Shown: piece after piece, positions 43,673 to 54,337 of the stretch
Position numbering within the stretch: the stretch's first letter is position 1
Layout of the letters: each line of letters begins with the position of its first letter
DNA from: Aspidapion aeneum
Taxonomy: Eukaryota; Arthropoda; Insecta; Coleoptera; Brentidae
NCBI GenBank assembly: GCA_963576565.1
Contig: OY755038.1
Span: 177,188,438 to 177,252,437, forward strand
Direction: 5' to 3'
Length of the DNA stretch: 64,000 bases
Notes under the pieces: generated by a model
Seen by the model: only the letters and a program-made list of their open reading frames with translations
The model's database searches: none
What the model was told of the DNA's origin: nothing
Translations under genes and position numbers: made by a program

Positions 43673-46252
43673 ACACAGTGGGCTCGCGGATCTAATTTTT
43701 GACCAAAAAGCGTTAAATTAAAAACATACTGAAACTTCTAAACCTCTTTACTAAAAGGAGTAGATAGTGCAGCAGGCCTTGAAAAAACAATGACTTAATT
43801 GACGTAACTTTCAGTTATTTTTTAGAAGTGTCATTTTTCCTTTTAAATGAACGCGTTAAAGTACCATATTTGTATGGCGGTTTGATCCAGATTTTAAGCC
43901 ATTTTACGACAATATTTTTTGTTGTATAAAATTTACATAAAATAAATCTTGTAAAAAGAGGTAGGGGAAATGGGGGCAAAATGGGGTACGCAGGTAAAAT
44001 GGGATATCGCAGTTTTAAGCAAATTGCGCAAAAATAAAACCTCTTAATATCAGATGTTTTATCCTTATGACTGGTTCAATTCTCTGCAATATGATTGGTG
44101 CCGGTCAGCTGAGCTTCAGTTAGTTTTTGCTCAACAGTTGCTGTGCGCTGTTTATTGTGGAAATAGCTTGCGCATTTTGTCACGGTAAATACATTTTTAC
44201 TGACTTTTTAAAATTTTGTTTACATTAAACGATTAGCGGGTTTATGTATTATTCATAATTAAACGCATCACCCGTAAGATTAGTCCTTTACTATGTATGA
44301 TTTTTGTTTGGTTTGGGCCAAAACGGGGTTTTTCCATGGGAACAAAATGGGGTACCTTGTTATACCTAGTAACCTACAACCCATTTTGCCCAAAAAACAT
44401 TTTTGTTTTTTGATAACAACATCACTGAAACTCGTATTTTATGTTCTCTTTGCAAAAAATTGACGTAAAATTCGTGTAGGAGAGTCGACAGCGATGACTT
44501 GGTCGCTGTAATTCTTTATAAATTCTGTAATTACAAAATTTTATGATTATAAATGTATTTACAATATATTACAACTTTTTATTTTTTAAATAAGTATTTT
44601 TAACTTGTTTAGTATTTTAATAAATAAGACTGGTCTTACAAACATATTGATTCTAAATTACACAACCGGCATGCCCGTTTCGCCACATAGGCACCCCATT
44701 TTACCAAAAGCAACTTTTTACAAAAATAAAACTATGATGGAGTTCTAAATCGTTTAAACTAAAAACTAGAACATAAAGATACAATGGTTGACCATTTAAT
44801 AGAAGAAATAAGCCTATAAAATTAAGTATCCCATTTTGCCCTCCTTTCCCCTAATTAGACTTTCTACCCGTACATTTTGAGTCCAATTTTAATGTATAGA
44901 CAGGTCAGACAATGGTTTTTGCGTGGCATTTCTGAAATTCTATAAAAATATAAATTTCTTATAAATGTTGGACAAAAATTTTGCTTTTTTCATCAACCAT
45001 GTTTTAAAAAATTTTATTTTTATAAAGAATATACATATTTTTTAAAAATTGTACTTTAAAATCTGCTGCTAGAAAAGATTTTGTTTATTATTTTTAAAAC
45101 ACTTTAGGCTAAATTTAACAAACAAACATGGAAAAATATATATTAATAAAAAATATAAATAATGTATAAAAATACTAACTATATACTAATTTCAAACAAA
45201 TAAAAAGATGGTCACTCCATAATAAAAACCAACTGCAATATCTCAAAAACCAAAAATTACAGATGAAATTAACTTTTACAGGTGGATTGTTTATGAAAGA
45301 CGAATTAGGTAAAAAAGCTTTAAAGGTAAACGGTTCTATTTCAACTCATCAGCAGTTTACTAAACCTGAGTTTTAACAAACTAGTATAAAAAAGTGGACG
45401 CTTTAAAAATATTTGTTTTGTTGAACTTAAAAACAACATTTTCTAGAAAAATCATTTTTATTTGATTATGCAGTCATTAAACTTGCAGGTTCTTATCCGC
45501 TACAAAGTCAGGGTTACGTTCGTATTATTTTCTAGTTTTTGGTAGAGCCAAAGATAATACCGTTTAACTTTTTTTAATATTTTTGATTTTTAGTTTGATT
45601 TTAGCTTATGTTAGTTAGTTATGTAAACTTCTCATTCTTTTCAACGCAGCTTTGTTGCACATTACACGGTGAGCTTTAACCTTAACTAAAGTACTAGGTT
45701 TGACACAAATCGGTTTATAAATATAGGATAGTGTATAGGATAAAGATTTTGGGTCCGCCGTGCAAGTTTTTTTTGTTTGAGTAAAAAATAATAATGAGCG
45801 ACGTTAAACACCGCAGAGTTCCAGATTTAATACATATCGGTTCATAAAAGTTCTGCATTTCGGATCCGCTATGATATTTTTTCTAGGTTTGAGTGAGAAT
45901 TCTTAACTATCGGCTTTATACACCCCAAAGTTCCAATTTTACAAATAAATAGAAAACTCTGCCATTTTGGATTCGTCATTTAATTTTTAAGTTTGATTTC
46001 ATAATTATACTCAACGACTTTAGACACGCCAAGGTTCCAAATTTGAAACCTATTGGTAAATAAGTTTTTTTTAATTTAAGTCAAAAATCATATTTAGCGA
46101 CTATTATCACTAAATTCATACTTACCCTTTCATAAGTAGGAAACTTCGCCATTTTGATTGATAATTACTTCTTTCTCATTTCAAAACAAAATATTGTGAC
46201 AAAACCTATTTTTCCAATTTTGGTCAAAAATCAGATTCGGGAGCCCACTGTG
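43673..46252. mobile_element. Nested inverted-repeat element with CACAGTGGGCTC ends
   Basis: The left end reads CACAGTGGGCTCGCGGATCT and the right end, inverted, CACAGTGGGCTCCCGAATCT. Both continue into ATTTTTGACCAAAA. CA on both sides may be a 2-base duplication. Its right half (45,640-46,190) holds four degenerate ~120-bp repeats with GCCATTTTGGATTCG phrases. No coding frame. Confidence 0.65.
43964..44851. mobile_element. Pogo/Tc1-mariner-like MITE, third level inside the TAA element
   Basis: Ends GGGGAAATGGGGGCAAAATG and, inverted, GGGGAAAGGAGGGCAAAATG, each flanked by TA (43,962-43,963 and 44,852-44,853). Additional internal GGGGTA/TACCCC and AAAATGGGG phrases repeat. 888 bp, no transposase. 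Confidence 0.75.
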
Positions 46253-46376
46253 CAGCGCTATGGGTTGGACAGCAATAAAAAAAAGCTGTGCTTTAAAAAG
46301 AGATGCAAATGAGTATGTTCCAAAATTACAATTTATGTCGGGGTGCTAATGTCAACCTACGTCACGAGTCAGCGCC

Positions 46377-46441
46377 TAATTACTTGTTTAAGACATAAAA
46401 CATTATCACTACAAGATCTGTCTGCATGAAACCCACATTCT
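46377..46441 (-). pseudogene. RTE reverse transcriptase fragment between two insertions
   Basis: On the minus strand this 65-base island reads RECGFHADRSCSDNVLCLKQ, the conserved QxGFRxxRSCxDNIFxLKQ block that precedes RT motif A in RTE elements. It is bounded on both sides by inserted elements and is the key to reconstructing the order of events. Confidence 0.85.
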
Positions 46442-46691
46442 CTAGGGTGATTCCACCGTTACGTGTGTGACATTCAGACTTATTTTTTTTTAGAATTGTT
46501 GCTTTTAAACCAAACAAAAACACATCGTAATTATTAAATATAATTTTGCTGGGTTAAGTTGTTAGTTTTGCTTACGTTAACGCCAAAAAAATCACTGATT
46601 GAAAAACATTAATTTACTTATAAGACTATAAAAATTCGTTACGTGTGCGACATTTATTTCTATACAGAATAATGTATTTTTGTTATAATAC

Positions 46692-47122
46692 TGTTACGGG
46701 TTCTCCACTTTAATTAAAACTCGCAATTGTTGAAAACGATACGTCAATTTATTTCGATAAATTATGTACAAAAACACACTTAAACTTACTAATAACTTGC
46801 TAATAATTCACTACTTTAGTACGCCTATTAACTTCGCGTTAACATCTAGCGATCACTACCATTGGTTATCTCTGACTGACTGATGCACGACGTCCGGCCC
46901 TATATATAAGGGTCTGCCTACTATTCGAGAATTTTCCATCCTTGTTCAATTCAGGATTATTCCACCCTTTTCTAGAACACAGACCGTTCGCATACCATTC
47001 TGTCACAGATAACGCAACTAAAACCTAGATTAAGAATACAACCATAAAATACGTCAACCTAATACTACACTAAACCTAAATAAATTCTAACTATAAAATT
47101 TAAAGAACTTAAATTTGTAACA
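46692..47122 (-). repeat. Solo Gypsy-type LTR with ATAC target duplication
   Basis: 431 bp, TGTTACGGG...TTGTAACA on plus (TGTTACAAATT...CCCGTAACA on minus), flanked by ATAC on both sides. On the minus strand it has a TATA box (CCTTATATATAGGG). It is the same family as the LTR at 62,309, which lacks the central ~175 bases. One LTR without internal sequence indicates LTR-LTR recombination. Confidence 0.88.
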
Positions 47123-47655
47123 ATACAAATTTTCTGCAAACTGCAAATACTTAATTTAACTTTTATTTTTTAATTAATACTTGGTAATATTTTGTACAAT
47201 AAGATTTATATTTAAATGCCCCTTTATGCATTTTATTATTTTATTTATAAACTTAAAAGTGTTACGTTACGTGTGTGACAACAACGTGTTACGTGTGTGA
47301 CTAATGAAAAAATACAGAAAGTAACAGCTAATAGTATTTTATTTTTAAAAAGAACTATAACTAGACAACTAAAAAGGATATTTTTTTAAAACTTATAATT
47401 ACTTGATCAAATAACGTCTTACTCAAATGTTTTGGGTTAGGCCTATTTTGTTTTATAAATGGTAATCTGCTGTTGTTGTCTTCATAAAGAAGTTGATTTT
47501 AAACACTTGATGCAGCTTTATAAAAGTCGAACAAATTTTGGACTCCCAATTTTTCATCTTTAGATTGAGATAGTTGCCAAACCAAAGATTCTACGCGTCC
47601 TCCTATACCGTCTACTACACCTTTGCCGTGGTTTATGGAAAAATACTTCCATGTA

Positions 47656-48264
47656 AAAATACTCTGCCAATATATGGGCCCCTAAGCTCACACTAGGTAC
47701 TATAGTTATAGTGTACGTGTGAGCTAATATAACTAAAAACTGAAATATATTTTATTCAACTCCAGACTAAATTACCTTTTGTTTGATACCACACAAGCCA
47801 TGTTTTGACTTAAACTCTAATTTTTGAAATATACCCCCACCCTTTTTTTAAAATAAATTAAAATGTATTTTGTTTAAGTCCAGACTCAATTACCTTTCGT
47901 TTGATATCACACACGACATATTTTCACATAAAGTCTAATTTTTGAAATCTACCCCCACCCTTTTATTTGGTTTGTGTTCAGTGGATTTTGTTTATTTTTA
48001 AATGGGACCATCTCGACCCAAGACCCAGCCTAGGTACCAAATTTCATTAAAATCGGCCAAGCGGTTTTTGAGTTATGCGCGTTGGTCGTTACAGACAGAC
48101 AGATAGACATACAGACAGACAGACGGCGCAACAAAAAAGTTTCAAAATCATCTGAAACGCAAAGATATATAAAAAATTTTGAAATCGGAGCAACTTTTTT
48201 TTTCTCGAAAAAATTAGGATCACCATAGCTCACACTACTAGTATAGTATATGTGTGAGCTAAAA
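47656..48264 (-). repeat. Palindromic-end repeat family, copy 4
   Basis: Reverse orientation relative to copies 2 and 3. It starts AAAATACTCTGCCAATATAT, has the palindrome CTCACACTAGG...GTACGTGTGAGC at 47,687-47,728, a short ACAGACAGAC tract and the second palindrome AGCTCACACTACTAGTATAG...GTGTGAGCT at its end. It preserves the uninterrupted sequence CTAATATAACTAAAAACTG that shows where the young BEL element entered copy 1. Confidence 0.87.
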
Positions 48265-49044
48265 CATAAACTTTGTCTTTTAAACATGGAAGTATTTATT
48301 TTTGAATTCCGATGAAGGTCCATAACTAAAAATTATCACATCTTCCTTTTGACCTGTAAAAATTATCTCAAATAACTTATTAACAAATACAAATATGGTA
48401 TTTTTAGTCTTTTCTTTTGTGTCCGAGCATATCAAAAAGTTTTCTCTTATAAGTGAGGTTCTTATAAACATAGGTCTAAAAATGTATAGATTTCAAGATA
48501 CGTCAAACCTTTTTGTAAATATAATTTTTTCATACCATGTAATAAGTAAATTTTACACAACTTTGTTGAAATTCGACAGTGTTATTTGTAGAAGTAAGGG
48601 GCCAATTTAGGCCTAACTGGAATAACATTATTAGGTCTAGTAGCATTCCGCAGGTGAACACGACGAATAATATAATTATTTTGTTTTTTATTTACGCCAA
48701 TGACTATACAAACGATTCCTTTTAGAATTACTTAAAGAATATACATTTAAGGCGAAAACTGAATAAACCAAATTATTACTTATAAAATATTGCACTTTAT
48801 TGCAAAAGTTAAAATATTCGTTACGTGTGTGACAGATTTATTTATTTTTTTGTGAAACCAACAGAAACAACTACTCCGAGGGAAAATACCCCTACCGGCA
48901 TTGAATTATACTCCTGGCTTGATGCTTTCGTTGGGAACTTGTTAAAACTGTTTGGTTTTCACTATCTCCAACGTCGATCAAAGGGATACGAGTGATCCCC
49001 GCCTGGAACACGTCCTGATAGTCAGGAACAAGTGATCCATGCCA

Positions 49045-49092
49045 ATCCACGACCGGATCGGTTTCGACCTTTTGGGCCATCCTCAGGTGAAT
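49045..49092 (-). ncRNA. Type I hammerhead-ribozyme-like motif, copy 1
   Basis: Minus strand, 5' to 3'. Stem I strand ATTCAC (49,092-49,087) pairs with GTGGAT (49,050-49,045), six pairs including one G-U. Core CTGAGGA (49,086-49,080) fits CUGANGA. One extra U is followed by stem II GGCC/GGTC with loop CAAAA, then GAAA. Stem III ACCG/CGGT has loop ATC. The cleavage triplet is GTC at 49,053-49,051. All catalytic positions fit the hammerhead consensus except the extra U between A9 and stem II; single extra residues there are known in some natural hammerheads. Confidence 0.7.
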
Positions 49093-49318
49093 GTAGGCGA
49101 TAGCTCCGTGTAGAGCATAAGTTTTGTGAAACCAACAGAAACAACTACTCCGAGGGAAAATACCCCTACCGGCATTGAATTATACTGCTGGCTTGATGCT
49201 TTCATTGGGAACTTGTTAAAACTGTTTGGTTTTCACTATCTCCAACGACGATCAAAGGGATACGAGTGATCCCCGTCTGGAACACCTCCTGATAGTCAGG
49301 AACAAGTGATCCATGCCA

Positions 49319-49366
49319 ATCCACGACCGGACCGGTTTCGACCTTTTGGGCCATCCTCAGGTGAAT
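49319..49366 (-). ncRNA. Type I hammerhead-ribozyme-like motif, copy 2
   Basis: Same fold as copy 1, exactly 274 bases away: stem I ATTCAC/GTGGAT, core CTGAGGA (49,360-49,354), stem II GGCC/GGTC, GAAA, stem III ACCG/CGGT, cleavage triplet GTC (49,327-49,325). The only difference between the two motifs is one base in the stem III loop (GTC here, ATC in copy 1), a position not constrained by the fold. Cleavage at both sites would free a 274-base RNA. Confidence 0.7.
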
Positions 49367-49639
49367 GTAGGCGATAGCTCCGTGTAGAGCATAAGTTTTG
49401 TGAAACCAACAGAAACAACTACTCCGAGGAAAAACAGTTTTTTGAGATGTTTATCTTTAAGCTAAAATAATGGATATTTTTATATAAATTAGTTTAATGC
49501 TTTTTTCTTCGGATTTTTTGGTAAAATAGAAAAACTATATGAAATCCTTACTCAAGATCATAAGCTAAGAAGTGTTGGCTTTAATTTAAGACTAATTTTG
49601 ATAACCTATAAAAATGTTTAAAACATATCCGCTTAGAAC

Positions 49640-50540
49640 CACTCTCTGTGGAATCGCCCTCTATTAGATCTCTAAGAATCCTACCGTACAATCTACTTAG
49701 AGTACTGGTTACTGAAATTCCTCTGTAATTGTTGTCTTCTGGTTTGCCTGTAGATTTCTAAGTCTCTTTGCTCTTTAGTACTGAGCCATTTCAAGTATGT
49801 GCGTTTTTTCTCCTTGACCGTTTCCTGTATTTCCTCCGTCCACCACATCTTATTATTATTTTTATTATTTTGGTATCCAACAGCTTCTTTGCTTGCTTCC
49901 TTCAAGCTTTTTACTATGTTTGTATATATCTCTTTAAATGAATGCTGTGTGTTTAATAATTTTTCATCCAATCGTTTCTGATACAATCTTTGCGTACTTT
50001 CGATTGCTAGACTTTTAAAGTTGTATTTTTGATTTTCTTCGATACACTCTAGGTTTTCACTTTCTCCAATACTTTCGTCTCTATTTGTTTTTCTTACAGG
50101 GAATAATATTTTTGCTTTTACCAGATGGTGGTCAGATCCACAGGTAACACCACGAAGTGTTCGTACATCATACCACTTTAGTTCCGAGTGTTGTCCACCT
50201 ATAGCATAATCAATGATTGATCTAAGATTTCTTGTTGGCTGAATCCAGGTATACCGATGAATATCCTTATGTTTAAAAAAACCATTATTTATTTTTAGAT
50301 TATGGGTTTGACACAATTGTATCAATCTCAAGCCATTATCATTTGTTACTTCCTCTCCAAATGGTCCTACCACTTTGCTTTGGCTTTGTCTACCAGTTCG
50401 GCTATTAAAATCGCCAAGCATGATTATTTCCCTGGTATTGCCGATTTTAGTGATTGTCTCATCAAGTTGGTCGAAGAACATTTGTTTTATAGCTACCGTT
50501 TCGTCATTTGATGGTGCGTAGGCGGTTATTATGCTTATAT
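49640..50540 (-). pseudogene. RTE endonuclease C-terminal half and start of RT
   Basis: Reads IITAYAPSNDETVAIKQMFF, MLGDFNSRTGR, a Tyr-Thr-Trp block (RYTWIQPTRNLRSIIDY) and GVTCGSDHHLVKAKI, the catalytic blocks of the endonuclease. A Lys-rich linker follows (MWWTEEIQETVKEKKRTYLKWL), then VTSTLSRLYGRILRDLIE, the start of RT. It is open for 262 codons (50,481-49,693), the best preserved part of this RTE copy. The upstream part of the endonuclease lies 8 kb away at 58,672-58,950. Confidence 0.88.
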
Positions 50541-50853
50541 TGTTATGTTATGTTATGTTATATATTTATTTCCAATAAAGAAAAGTTTTACATAGCAAAT
50601 ATATTAAAATAAGAAATAAATAAAGAGAAGCCACTGAAGCCTTCAAGAAGCTTGTGCGTGGCATTTTTCTTTTATAAATTTCAAATTTTAGAATTACAAT
50701 AGCAACACTAAGAAATTAATCCTAAAATACAATAACAACAATAATAATTAAGAATAAGATTAGTTGAATAAAACCATCAAATTCAATATGTACCTTCGTT
50801 ACAAATTATACACTTTTTATATCACCCACTTTTTCAATTAAAAATTTTAAATC

Positions 50854-53028
50854 CTAAAGCATCCCTTCATTAATAATCTTTTTAAAAAATGATCGAGGTT
50901 TGGATTGTATCCAGATTTGAACTCTTTTTTTAAATTTTCTTTTATTATTAATTGATCTAACCTCTTCCGGTATCAGACGATATACATGTGGCCCAAGAAA
51001 AGCAATAGTTCTTTGACCCCTTACTGTTTTAGTTTTTATAGTTTTTACATTTATTTGCATTCTATGTCTTGTATTGTATGTGTGTTCTATTTCTATCAAA
51101 TTATTTTTGTTTTTGTGTTGATAATTAAGCAATTGTAAAATATATATTTCATTTAAATCCATAAGGCCGCTCTCACTATACAAAGAATCTGTTCTGCACG
51201 ATCGAGGTTTATTTAACAAAATACGTAAAAATGTGTTTTGAATAATTTGTACTTTTTTTATTGTATTATTAAATGCTGCCCCCCAACTTAAAATTCCATA
51301 CTGAAGCAATGACTAGACCAATGCAAAGTAGATAACTTTTAATTGTTCTGTAGTAAGTATCTTTATTAGCTGTTTAAATGTATACAAAATAATTCTAAGT
51401 TTGTTTGTTAGTTTTTTATGTGTGCATCCCACCTTAAAAACCTGTCTATTTCCACCCCTAAATACTTAATGCTACCCACTCCCTTAATGTAAATTACTTC
51501 ACGGTTGTTGTTGTTTTCTGTTAATTCAAGTTGATTAAAGTGTGGAATATTGGCTTTGTTATAGCTGAATGCAATATATTTAGTTTTATTAAAGTTAATA
51601 GTCAAGCTCATATGATCAAACCATTTCTTTATTTTGACCATGTCTCTTTGTGCCACTTGTTTAACTTCATTCCATGAATCACCAATATATTCTGCAATGG
51701 TATCATCTGCAAAAGATGAAAGTAGTCCAGTCTCCAGTTTAAGTAGACCGTTTATATATATTGTAAATAGAATCGGGCCCAGTACTGTGCCTTGAGGGAC
51801 GCTGTACTCAACTGTTAGAGGTTTGCTGATTGAGTCGTTAATCTAAACATATTGGACTCTTTTTCATTAAGTTGTAAGTCGATCCCTTAAAACCAAGGTC
51901 CTCCAGCAGTTCTAACATAGTTTTGTGATCTACAGTATCGAAAGCTCGAGTCAAATCAAGAAAGACAGCTATAACCTTTTTATTTTTGTCCAAATTTTTA
52001 CTTATACTTTCTGTTAAAAAGGCAATAGCGTCCTCCGTTGACAGTCCCTCTCTAAATCCAAATTGCCTGTTAGATATTACTTTAAATTTATTTAAATAAT
52101 TAATAATTCGGATTTTTATCAGCTTTTCCAAAACTTTTGCAATATTTGAAATTAGAGTAATTGGTCTATAGTTTTCGATTTTTGTTTTATCACCTGATTT
52201 TAATAATGGTTTAATTATTCCTATTTTTAGCGCTGCTGGAAAATATCCTTGCTGGAAAATCATATTTATTAGATGCGCTAAAGGTGCTTTAATAAATGAC
52301 ATTGCAAGTTTTAAAATTTTTGAAGTAATATGGTCATTTCCAGGAGCCTTACTGTTCTTTAATTCCTTTATAATGTTTTCAATTTCAATCTCATTCAGAC
52401 GTTTTAAAGTAAAGGTCTGGTTCAATTTTTGACGCGGGCTTTCAATATATTTATCTTTTTTAATCTTAGTTGCTAAGTTTTTACCGACATTAATATAGTG
52501 TTCGTTAAACAAATCTGCCTTTTCTAAGTCAGACGTAGCAATACTAGTAGATGTTTGAATTTCTTTGATGTCTGTATTTATCTTTCTTTTCCCCATATAA
52601 GTGTTTACAGTTTTCCATATGCTTTTGCTCTCTTTGCCGTTTTCATTAATTTCATTCTGAAAATAAGACCTCTTTGTTTGCCCTATAATATGATCCAGTT
52701 TTTTTTTATATGATTTATATTTTTCTAATTTTTCTACGTTTCTACGTTTCTGATGCATCCTAAAAAGCTTATTTTTTTCGTTACAGGAAAGCATAAGACC
52801 TTGTGTAATCCAATTTTTTATTTTATATTTAAATTTAATGTAATCAGTTGCCAGTTGTTCTGCATTTTTAAGTTTCGAAATAAAGATGTCAGTTTTTTTA
52901 TCTATATTTTGGTTTGTGTAAAAATCCGTCCAAGACTCCTTACTCAAAATTTTAATAAATTTGTCTTCATTTAGTTTAGAGTATGCACAAATTTTAGAGT
53001 TATGTAATTTTTGCTGATTTGTTTGCAT
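50854..53028 (-). pseudogene. Element A reverse transcriptase
   Basis: Frame 53,028-51,838 carries LKNSKAPGNDHITSKILK, KPLLKSGDKTKIENYRPITL, RQFGFREGLSTEDAIAFL and VFLDLTRAFDTVDH (motif A). After a stop, another frame gives VPQGTVLGPILFTIYING (motif B) and SSFADDTIA (motif C, FADD intact). Then KIKKWFDHMSLTINFNKTKY (51,656-51,408) and the C-terminal thumb with YNTRHRM (51,309-50,854). Confidence 0.85.
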
Positions 53029-53560
53029 TACTGCAACAATAGGTAATGATCCGTTATATTATTTTTAATTACAAATGACCTTTGTTGTGTATTGTCGGTT
53101 GATTTGAGAAAAATGTGATCAATGTACGATTTTGATCCATCTTTTATTCGTGTGTAAGATTCAATCAAAGATTTATATCCATATCTTTTTTGTTCTCCAA
53201 TTTTTTGTTAATATTAATATCACCGACAAAAAAACTAATCTGTGACTAATTTTGCAAACAATTTTGAAAATTACTTTCCAGCTCTCTTATAAAGTCGTCT
53301 ACTTTTATTGGATGTGGTCTGTAAAGAGCTTTAACTTGGATTGGTTGGTTATTAATGTAAACTTTAAGATTGATCATTTTAATTTTTTCTAGGTTTACTA
53401 TCTCATAGCTAAAATGTTTGGCATATTTATTTTTAACATACACGACACCATCATTCTGATTAATTTCCCCCCTATTGTAGATTATCTGGTAGCCATCAAT
53501 GTTAAAAAACTTTTCATCAGAGCATCCTTGTTTCCCCAAAAATAATAACATCAAAAAAAT
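53029..53560 (-). pseudogene. Element A endonuclease, partial
   Basis: Frame 53,554-53,246 (GYQIIYNRGEINQNDGVVYV, then QVKALYRPHPIKVDDFI) is the central endonuclease region. After a stop the minus strand continues FFVGDIN and SYIDHIFLK. The N-terminal blocks upstream of 53,560 are not recognisable. Confidence 0.7.
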
Positions 53561-54337
53561 ACTTATATTCCTCTTATAAAATTAAAACCTCGTTGAAATG
53601 TGCACTCACGCTTGATATATTAAGATGAAATATTGAAAAATTATCTTTTATATTTGATTTGGGTAAAAAATTCATTTGATTCCGTAATTACTGAATCCGT
53701 TTTTGATTGCAATTCCAGTTCGTTAATAAAATCGTTCATATTTTTCAAGGATGTAAATGATACTTAATAAAATTTAATCTAATACAAAAATTTTATCAAA
53801 AAATAACTGTTAGTATCGCTAACTACAATATTTAAAAAGGGACACAGTATAAAAGTTTCTAACCACTACAGTTGCTAATAAAAATTGCCAAAAAAAATTG
53901 TTAAATTTTATATAAACTACGGTTTTATTCTGCCAAATTAATATATGTAGAATCGACCAAAACACAAAAAAAATTACAATAAACAATATCCTCAACTCGA
54001 ATTTTAAAAGTTTATATAAAAATATCTCCTTATTCTACTAAACAATTATAAAACCTTTAAACAAGTTAACGAACAAGTAAATAACAAAATATAAAATCCG
54101 AAATAGAAGGTTTTTCTAGAATTTTAAAAGATTTAATAAAAATCCACAAAACAGTTAACCAACAAGTAAATAATAAAATATAAAATCAGAAATAGAATTA
54201 TGTTTTATAATAGTTTTAAAATTAATTACTTTCAAATTGAAATAAAATCTGATAAAAAAACACCAAAAACTATGGAACAAAAGTAAAAATAAATAAAAAA
54301 CAAATAAATACAAAATTTAAAAACAACGGTTTATATT

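Larger units (their letters stand above)
43344..46376. mobile_element. 3.0-kb inverted-repeat DNA element with TAA duplication (PIF/Harbinger-like)
   Basis: Ends GGCGCTGACTGTGACGTAG and, inverted, GGCGCTGACTCGTGACGTAG. Similarity continues imperfectly through CACCCCGAC and GGAAC.TAC for ~70 bp. TAA flanks both sides (43,341-43,343 and 46,377-46,379). If the element is skipped, the RTE frame continues from RSCSDNVLCLKQVI directly to IEKRSARN, proving the insertion. No transposase remains; the interior is filled by two nested elements. A 3-base TAA duplication points to PIF/Harbinger, but the superfamily is inference. Confidence 0.8.
48848..49429 (-). repeat. 274-bp tandem repeat, two full copies plus a 31-bp start of a third
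   Basis: The unit start TGTGAAACCAACAGAAACAA occurs at 48,851, 49,125 and 49,399, exactly 274 bases apart. The two full copies differ at only a few bases. On the minus strand each contains a hammerhead-ribozyme-like fold. The arrangement resembles hammerhead-bearing satellites and retrozymes known from animals and plants. Confidence 0.92.
46442..49639. mobile_element. Composite 3.2-kb insertion in the RTE RT gene
   Basis: Separates RLYGRILRDLIE (RTE, at 49,680) from ECGFHADRS (46,435). The edges read GATTCCAC on the left and GTGGAATC on the right, so short inverted ends are likely. The duplication could not be fixed. It contains the phrase TTACGTGTGTGAC in variable spacing, a solo Gypsy LTR, a copy of the palindromic-end family and the 274-bp hammerhead-like tandem repeat. 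No protein-coding frame of its own. Confidence 0.6.

Noticed and set aside
48892..49080. 62-codon frame in the 274-bp repeat
   Set aside because: It covers the hammerhead-like motif and is not kept open across the second repeat boundary; RNA structure explains the conservation better.
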